The notes beneath the pieces are model-generated. The model was not told the origin of the DNA. It did no database searches and saw only the letters and a program-made list of their open reading frames with translations. A stretch of 64,000 nt of DNA, taken from positions 43,234 through 107,233 of the forward strand of contig NZ_VCIW01000024.1 of the NCBI RefSeq assembly GCF_005765165.1. The letters run 5' to 3'. This DNA comes from Paenibacillus antri (GTDB lineage Bacteria > Bacillota > Bacilli > Paenibacillales > YIM-B00363). Both the position numbers and the translations under genes were made by a program. Shown piece by piece: positions 60,930 to 64,000 of this stretch. Position 1 is the stretch's first letter. The number at the start of each line of letters is the position of its first letter.

Positions 60930-60966
60930 GGCTGTCCCTGCGACGCGCAGCGCCGCTGGGACAGCC
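60930..60966. other. Hairpin between the secreted-protein gene and the ABC ATPase gene
   Basis: GGCTGTCCC (60930-60938) and GGGACAGCC (60958-60966) form a perfect 9-bp stem with additional GC pairing in the loop. On the minus strand there is no U-tract and the 3' arm abuts the ATG at 60929, so it could restrain translation or attenuate the ATPase gene. On the plus strand it is followed by TCTATTTTC, with no gene to serve. Confidence 0.5.
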
Positions 60967-60974
60967 TCTATTTT

Positions 60975-62243
60975 CTACTCTTCGAACACCCGGTTGAACT
61001 CTCCGTTGAAATGCGGTTTATCGTTGGAACGGTACGAGCTGTCGTCTATGATTTCGATCTGCAAGTTGAGATAAAGCTTGCCCGCGCCTCCCGGAGACAA
61101 CTGGCCGTACTCTTGCTCGCCTTGCGCGTTGGCGTACGTGAAGAACGACATCGGCTTGGAACCGTCCGGCTCGTATTCGAACGTGAAGTCGTACGGTTCG
61201 CCGTACTCCGACTCGAATCCGGGCTTGACCGTTTCGGAATACTTGCCCGATACTTTATCTCCGTCCACGCCCGTGATCTCGAGCGTTCTTTCGCCGATCT
61301 TCAGGAACTTGCCGTCCTTCTCCATGACGATGTCGTTCCGGTAGGTTCCTACATACATTTCCGTAATGCCCGATTTGCCGACCTTCTCGAACGCCGCATT
61401 CCGAAGATCCGGCGCCTCGACCGATGTCGTCCCTACGTCCGTCAAGGATACGATCACGCTCATCGTCATATCGTGAACGGCGCCGGAGGCGTCTTTCCCG
61501 GACAAGATCACTTCGCCCGTCGCCTGCTCCAACAAGCCCGTCTCGCTCTCTACCGCCGTTCCGGTTACCTTCTTCACGAAGACGTCGCTGGTCAACTCGG
61601 GCAGACGCTGATTTTCGCCCCTATACCCTTGCTCGTTCACCAGCTGCATGACCCCGAAAGAAGCCACGGCATTGACGACGGCAGGCACCTGCGCCTCGGT
61701 TAAGCTGCCCGAATACGTTACGGCTCCGTTCGTCGACTCTTCGACCTGCACCTGATCCTTCAAATTGCCGACCAAGGCGTCCACGATGCGTTCGAATTCG
61801 GCGGCCCCGCGTTGGTTGAACGGATTCTTATACGAGCTCTGCTCCTGAAGGTATTCCTCCGGGTAATCCATGACGTAATATTTCTCTTCCGTGTCGTATT
61901 TCCAAATCGAACGTTCCCGATCGGTATACGAATACCTCGTCGTCGTCGGTTCGCCGGCGCCGTTCTGCGTCGAAGAAGTTTCTTCCGACGCTTGCTTCAC
62001 CATGTCGATCTTGTTCACAGTGGACGAGTGCAGCAGGATCCGGTCGTTATCCTTCAATGTGTAGGACGTTTGGAGCGTGAAATTGTTCGTCCCCGACTCC
62101 AACTGCGCGGCCGTATGCTTCGTCGCGTCTTTGAGCCGGTCGTAGCCGGTGCCGAGCGCCATATCCGCGAGCGCCGTCGATACGAAGACACAGGCGCCGA
62201 GCGCGAAGGCGACGACAGGGATCGCTTTCTTGCTGACTTTCAT
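60975..62243 (-). CDS. Secreted protein of unknown function
   Basis: A 422-residue protein with an N-terminal signal sequence (AIPVVAFALGACVFVSTALA, probable cleavage after ALA); no lipobox follows. The mature part is hydrophilic and beta-rich, with repeated Tyr/Thr/Glu segments such as TTTRYSYTDRERSIWKYDTEEKYYVMDYP and a C-terminal half with GTYRNDIVMEKDG and FTFEYEPDGSKP. I do not recognise the family. AAGGAGAG precedes the ATG. It is the first gene of the cluster with the ABC-2 transporter and two-component system, so it may act in the same envelope function. Confidence 0.75.
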   Translation of the reverse strand: MKVSKKAIPVVAFALGACVFVSTALADMALGTGYDRLKDATKHTAAQLESGTNNFTLQTSYTLKDNDRILLHSSTVNKIDMVKQASEETSSTQNGAGEPTTTRYSYTDRERSIWKYDTEEKYYVMDYPEEYLQEQSSYKNPFNQRGAAEFERIVDALVGNLKDQVQVEESTNGAVTYSGSLTEAQVPAVVNAVASFGVMQLVNEQGYRGENQRLPELTSDVFVKKVTGTAVESETGLLEQATGEVILSGKDASGAVHDMTMSVIVSLTDVGTTSVEAPDLRNAAFEKVGKSGITEMYVGTYRNDIVMEKDGKFLKIGERTLEITGVDGDKVSGKYSETVKPGFESEYGEPYDFTFEYEPDGSKPMSFFTYANAQGEQEYGQLSPGGAGKLYLNLQIEIIDDSSYRSNDKPHFNGEFNRVFEE

Positions 62244-62275
62244 GGGATCTCTCCTTAAGTAACGGCTTGTTTAGG

Positions 62276-62304
62276 GGAAACGTTTCCTCTTGTTATTCAT
62301 TATA
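62276..62304 (-). promoter_or_regulatory. -10 element and GGAAACGTTTCC palindrome before the secreted-protein gene
   Basis: On the minus strand TATAAT (62299-62304) is followed 11 bases later by the perfect 12-bp palindrome GGAAACGTTTCC (62276-62287), 33 bases before the start codon. A repressor of the LacI type could bind this dyad; the -35 is weak. Confidence 0.4.
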
Positions 62305-62363
62305 GTCAACGCCCATTGAATCCTTCTAAAGGAACTATTAACAGTTTATTAACTCGTAGAATG

Positions 62364-62397
62364 CAAAAAAAGAGCCAAGCTCGTCGGCTTGACCCTT
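62364..62397 (-). terminator. Terminator of the tRNA cluster
   Basis: On the minus strand AAGGGTCAAGC pairs over all 11 positions (two G-U) with GCTTGGCTCTT around CGACGA and runs into TTTTTTGC. It ends the rRNA-tRNA transcript 17 bases after tRNA-Pro. Confidence 0.85.
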
Positions 62398-62413
62398 TTT
62401 CCATATATAAGTA

Positions 62414-62487
62414 TCGGGACGACACGATTCGAACATGCGACCCCCTGGTCCCAAACCAGGTGCTCTACCAAGCTGAGCTACGTCCCG
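62414..62487 (-). tRNA. tRNA-Pro (UGG)
   Basis: Full cloverleaf, 74 bases, anticodon TGG in loop TTTGGGA; acceptor CGGGACG pairs with CGTCCCG. CCA is not encoded. Last tRNA of the cluster before the terminator. Confidence 0.97.
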
Positions 62488-62500
62488 TTGTTTTTACATG

Positions 62501-62575
62501 TGGAGCGGACGATGGGATTCGAACCCACGACCCTCGCCTTGGCAAGGCGATGCTCTACCACTGAGCCACGTCCGC
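62501..62575 (-). tRNA. tRNA-Gly (GCC)
   Basis: 75 bases including encoded CCA; anticodon GCC in loop TTGCCAA. Identical over its whole length to the copy at 62852-62926. Confidence 0.97.
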
Positions 62576-62587
62576 TTATGTAGGGAA

Positions 62588-62670
62588 TGCGGTTGAGAGG
62601 ACTCGAACCTCCACGAGCGTACGCCCACTACCCCCTCAAGATAGCGTGTCTGCCATTCCACCACAACCGC
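62588..62670 (-). tRNA. tRNA-Leu (GAG)
   Basis: 83 bases with the long variable arm of class II tRNAs; anticodon stem CTATC/GGTAG with loop TTGAGGG gives anticodon GAG. CCA not encoded. Confidence 0.95.
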
Positions 62671-62683
62671 ATAAGAAACAAAG

Positions 62684-62756
62684 TGAGCCATGAAGGACTC
62701 GAACCTTCGACACCCTGATTAAAAGTCAGGTGCTCTACCGACTGAGCTAATGGCTC
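62684..62756 (-). tRNA. tRNA-Lys (UUU)
   Basis: 73 bases; anticodon TTT in the stem CTGAC/ATCAG context; acceptor GAGCCAT pairs with ATGGCTC. CCA not encoded. Confidence 0.97.
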
Positions 62757-62769
62757 GTATTCATAATGG

Positions 62770-62843
62770 CGTGCCCTAAGAGATTCGAACTCCTGACCTT
62801 TTGATTCGTAGTCAAACGCTCTATCCGGCTGAGCTAAGGGCAC
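62770..62843 (-). tRNA. tRNA-Arg (ACG)
   Basis: 74 bases; anticodon ACG in loop CTACGAA, to be deaminated at the wobble A; acceptor GTGCCCT pairs with AGGGCAC. CCA not encoded. Confidence 0.97.
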
Positions 62844-62851
62844 GCGTCGTT

Positions 62852-62926
62852 TGGAGCGGACGATGGGATTCGAACCCACGACCCTCGCCTTGGCAAGGCG
62901 ATGCTCTACCACTGAGCCACGTCCGC
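62852..62926 (-). tRNA. tRNA-Gly (GCC), second copy
   Basis: 75 bases including CCA; anticodon GCC. Exact duplicate of the copy at 62501-62575, with the Arg, Lys and Leu tRNAs between them. Confidence 0.97.
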
Positions 62927-62935
62927 GAATCGTAA

Positions 62936-63021
62936 TGGTGGGGGATGATGGATTCGAACCACCGAACTCGTAAGAGAAGAGATTTACAGTCTCCCGCGTT
63001 TGGCCACTTCGCTAATCCCCC
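62936..63021 (-). tRNA. tRNA-Tyr (GUA)
   Basis: 86 bases including CCA, class II with long variable arm; anticodon GTA in loop CTGTAAA; acceptor GGGGGAT. Confidence 0.96.
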
Positions 63022-63049
63022 ATGGGACAAATCGATGTTGCTTGGAAAA

Positions 63050-63125
63050 TGGTGGCTTGGGACGGAATCGAACCGCCGACACATGGATTTTCAGTCCATT
63101 GCTCTACCGACTGAGCTACCAAGCC
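63050..63125 (-). tRNA. tRNA-Phe (GAA)
   Basis: 76 bases including CCA; anticodon GAA in loop CTGAAAA; acceptor GGCTTGG. Confidence 0.97.
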
Positions 63126-63132
63126 GTAAAAA

Positions 63133-63209
63133 TGGCGGAGCCGACGGGATTCGAACCCGCGGTCTCCTGCGTGACAGGCAGGCATGTTAGGCCTCTACAC
63201 CACGGCTCC
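63133..63209 (-). tRNA. tRNA-Asp (GUC)
   Basis: 77 bases including CCA; anticodon GTC in loop CTGTCAC; discriminator G as usual for tRNA-Asp. Confidence 0.97.
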
Positions 63210-63221
63210 GCGATGAAGAAT

Positions 63222-63298
<77 letters not shown>

Positions 63299-63314
63299 AC
63301 GATATAAAAACTTA

Positions 63315-63390
63315 TGGTGGGCGCTGACGGGATCGAACCGCCGACCCTCTGCTTGTAAGGCAGATGCTCTCCCGGCTGAGCTAAGCGCCC
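63315..63390 (-). tRNA. tRNA-Val (UAC)
   Basis: 76 bases including CCA; anticodon TAC in loop CTTACAA; acceptor GGGCGCT. Confidence 0.97.
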
Positions 63391-63409
63391 CTATTTGTAG
63401 GGTGTATCA

Positions 63410-63484
63410 TGGTGACCCGTAGGGGATTCGAACCCCTGTTACCTCCGTGAAAGGGAGGTGTCTTAACCCCTTGACCAACGGGCC
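63410..63484 (-). tRNA. tRNA-Glu (UUC)
   Basis: 75 bases including CCA; anticodon TTC; acceptor GGCCCGT pairs with ACGGGTC (one G-U). Confidence 0.97.
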
Positions 63485-63494
63485 GTATATATTA

Positions 63495-63585
63495 TGGCAG
63501 AGAAAGAGGGATTCGAACCCTCGAGACGCTTTAGACGTCTACACGATTTCCAATCGTGCTCCTTCGACCGCTCGGACACTTCTCT
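63495..63585 (-). tRNA. tRNA-Ser (GGA)
   Basis: 91 bases including CCA, class II with long variable arm; anticodon GGA in loop TTGGAAA; discriminator G. Confidence 0.96.
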
Positions 63586-63594
63586 ATTGAAACA

Positions 63595-63671
<77 letters not shown>

Positions 63672-63689
63672 TCGCAAAAAAACGGATTA

Positions 63690-63762
<73 letters not shown>

Positions 63763-63860
63763 ATGCGTTGTTTCCGCCAAGAAACAACAATATGTTGCGT
63801 TCAAGGAGTCTTGCCCCCTGAAAACTGGATGCGAAACAATTGTACACTCCGAATATGTTG

Positions 63861-64000
63861 GATAAGTCCTCGACCGATTAGTATTCGTCAGCTCCACGCG
63901 TTGCCGCGCTTCCACCCCGAACCTATCAACCACGTCGTCTACATGGGGTCTTCAAGCAGGGAAATCTCATCTTGAGGGGGGCTTCACGCTTAGATGCTTT
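63861..64000 (-). rRNA. 23S ribosomal RNA, 3' end (partial)
   Basis: Read on the minus strand the segment matches the conserved 3' end of bacterial 23S rRNA, including CAAGATGAGATTTCCC, TGATAGG and ACTAATCGGTCGAGGACTT, ending near 63861. The gene continues beyond the right edge. It is followed on the same strand by the 15 tRNA genes; no 5S rRNA gene stands between it and tRNA-Thr or before the terminator at 62364-62397. Confidence 0.93.

Overview
The window looks like chromosomal DNA of a Paenibacillaceae bacterium (Paenibacillus/Cohnella type). Evidence: GC-rich Firmicute codon use, strong AAGGAGG-type ribosome binding sites, frequent GTG/TTG starts, several YesM/YesN-type two-component systems each next to a binding-protein-dependent sugar ABC transporter, cre-like catabolite sites, and a 15-tRNA cluster attached to an rRNA operon. 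No phage, insertion sequence, CRISPR array or plasmid function was seen.

Layout. 1-7514 (minus strand): LplB/YtcP/LplA-like transporter genes, their YesN/YesM regulators, a PhyH-type dioxygenase with a probable 3' frameshift, and a Lin0512-family protein. 7650-9254: an SDR oxidoreductase divergent from a TetR regulator that share an operator-like inverted repeat. 9337-12944: an ABC exporter carrying a C-terminal cyclic-nucleotide-binding domain, two GNAT-like proteins and a separately promoted 33-residue peptide gene. 13113-24770 (plus): sensor kinase, YesN regulator, sugar ABC transporter, glycogen-debranching-type glycosidase, GH65 phosphorylase and beta-phosphoglucomutase, an alpha-glucoside import and phosphorolysis locus. 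24815-32854: a sulfatase plus sugar ABC operon with a cre-like site, divergent from its kinase/regulator pair. 32894-42428: ADH, DapA-family aldolase, SDR and enolase-superfamily dehydratase divergent from a GntR regulator, a TauE/SafE exporter, a six-hairpin-like enzyme, an AraC regulator and a second sulfatase; this reads as non-phosphorylative sugar-acid catabolism, perhaps of a sulfated or sulfonated sugar.

42491-52179 (minus): a xylose-type ABC transporter (XylF/G/H-like), a XylFII-LytS-YesN-like sensing module and an additional binding protein, separated by nine 51-bp tandem repeats. 52319-55675: a VTC-domain protein, a DUF4956 membrane protein and a Cthe_2159-type lipoprotein, behind a promoter with four direct repeats at 11-bp period that resembles a Pho box. 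55952-62243: a DUF3231 protein, then (minus) a secreted protein, an ABC-2 transporter, an EnvZ/OmpR-type pair and a small sigma-region-2-like protein. 62364-64000: fifteen minus-strand tRNA genes directly downstream of the 3' end of a 23S rRNA gene, with no 5S gene in the window.

Overall this is a carbohydrate-scavenging region built from modules in which a sensor pair controls import and import feeds intracellular enzymes. All functional assignments come from reading motifs and gene order; no database search was possible.
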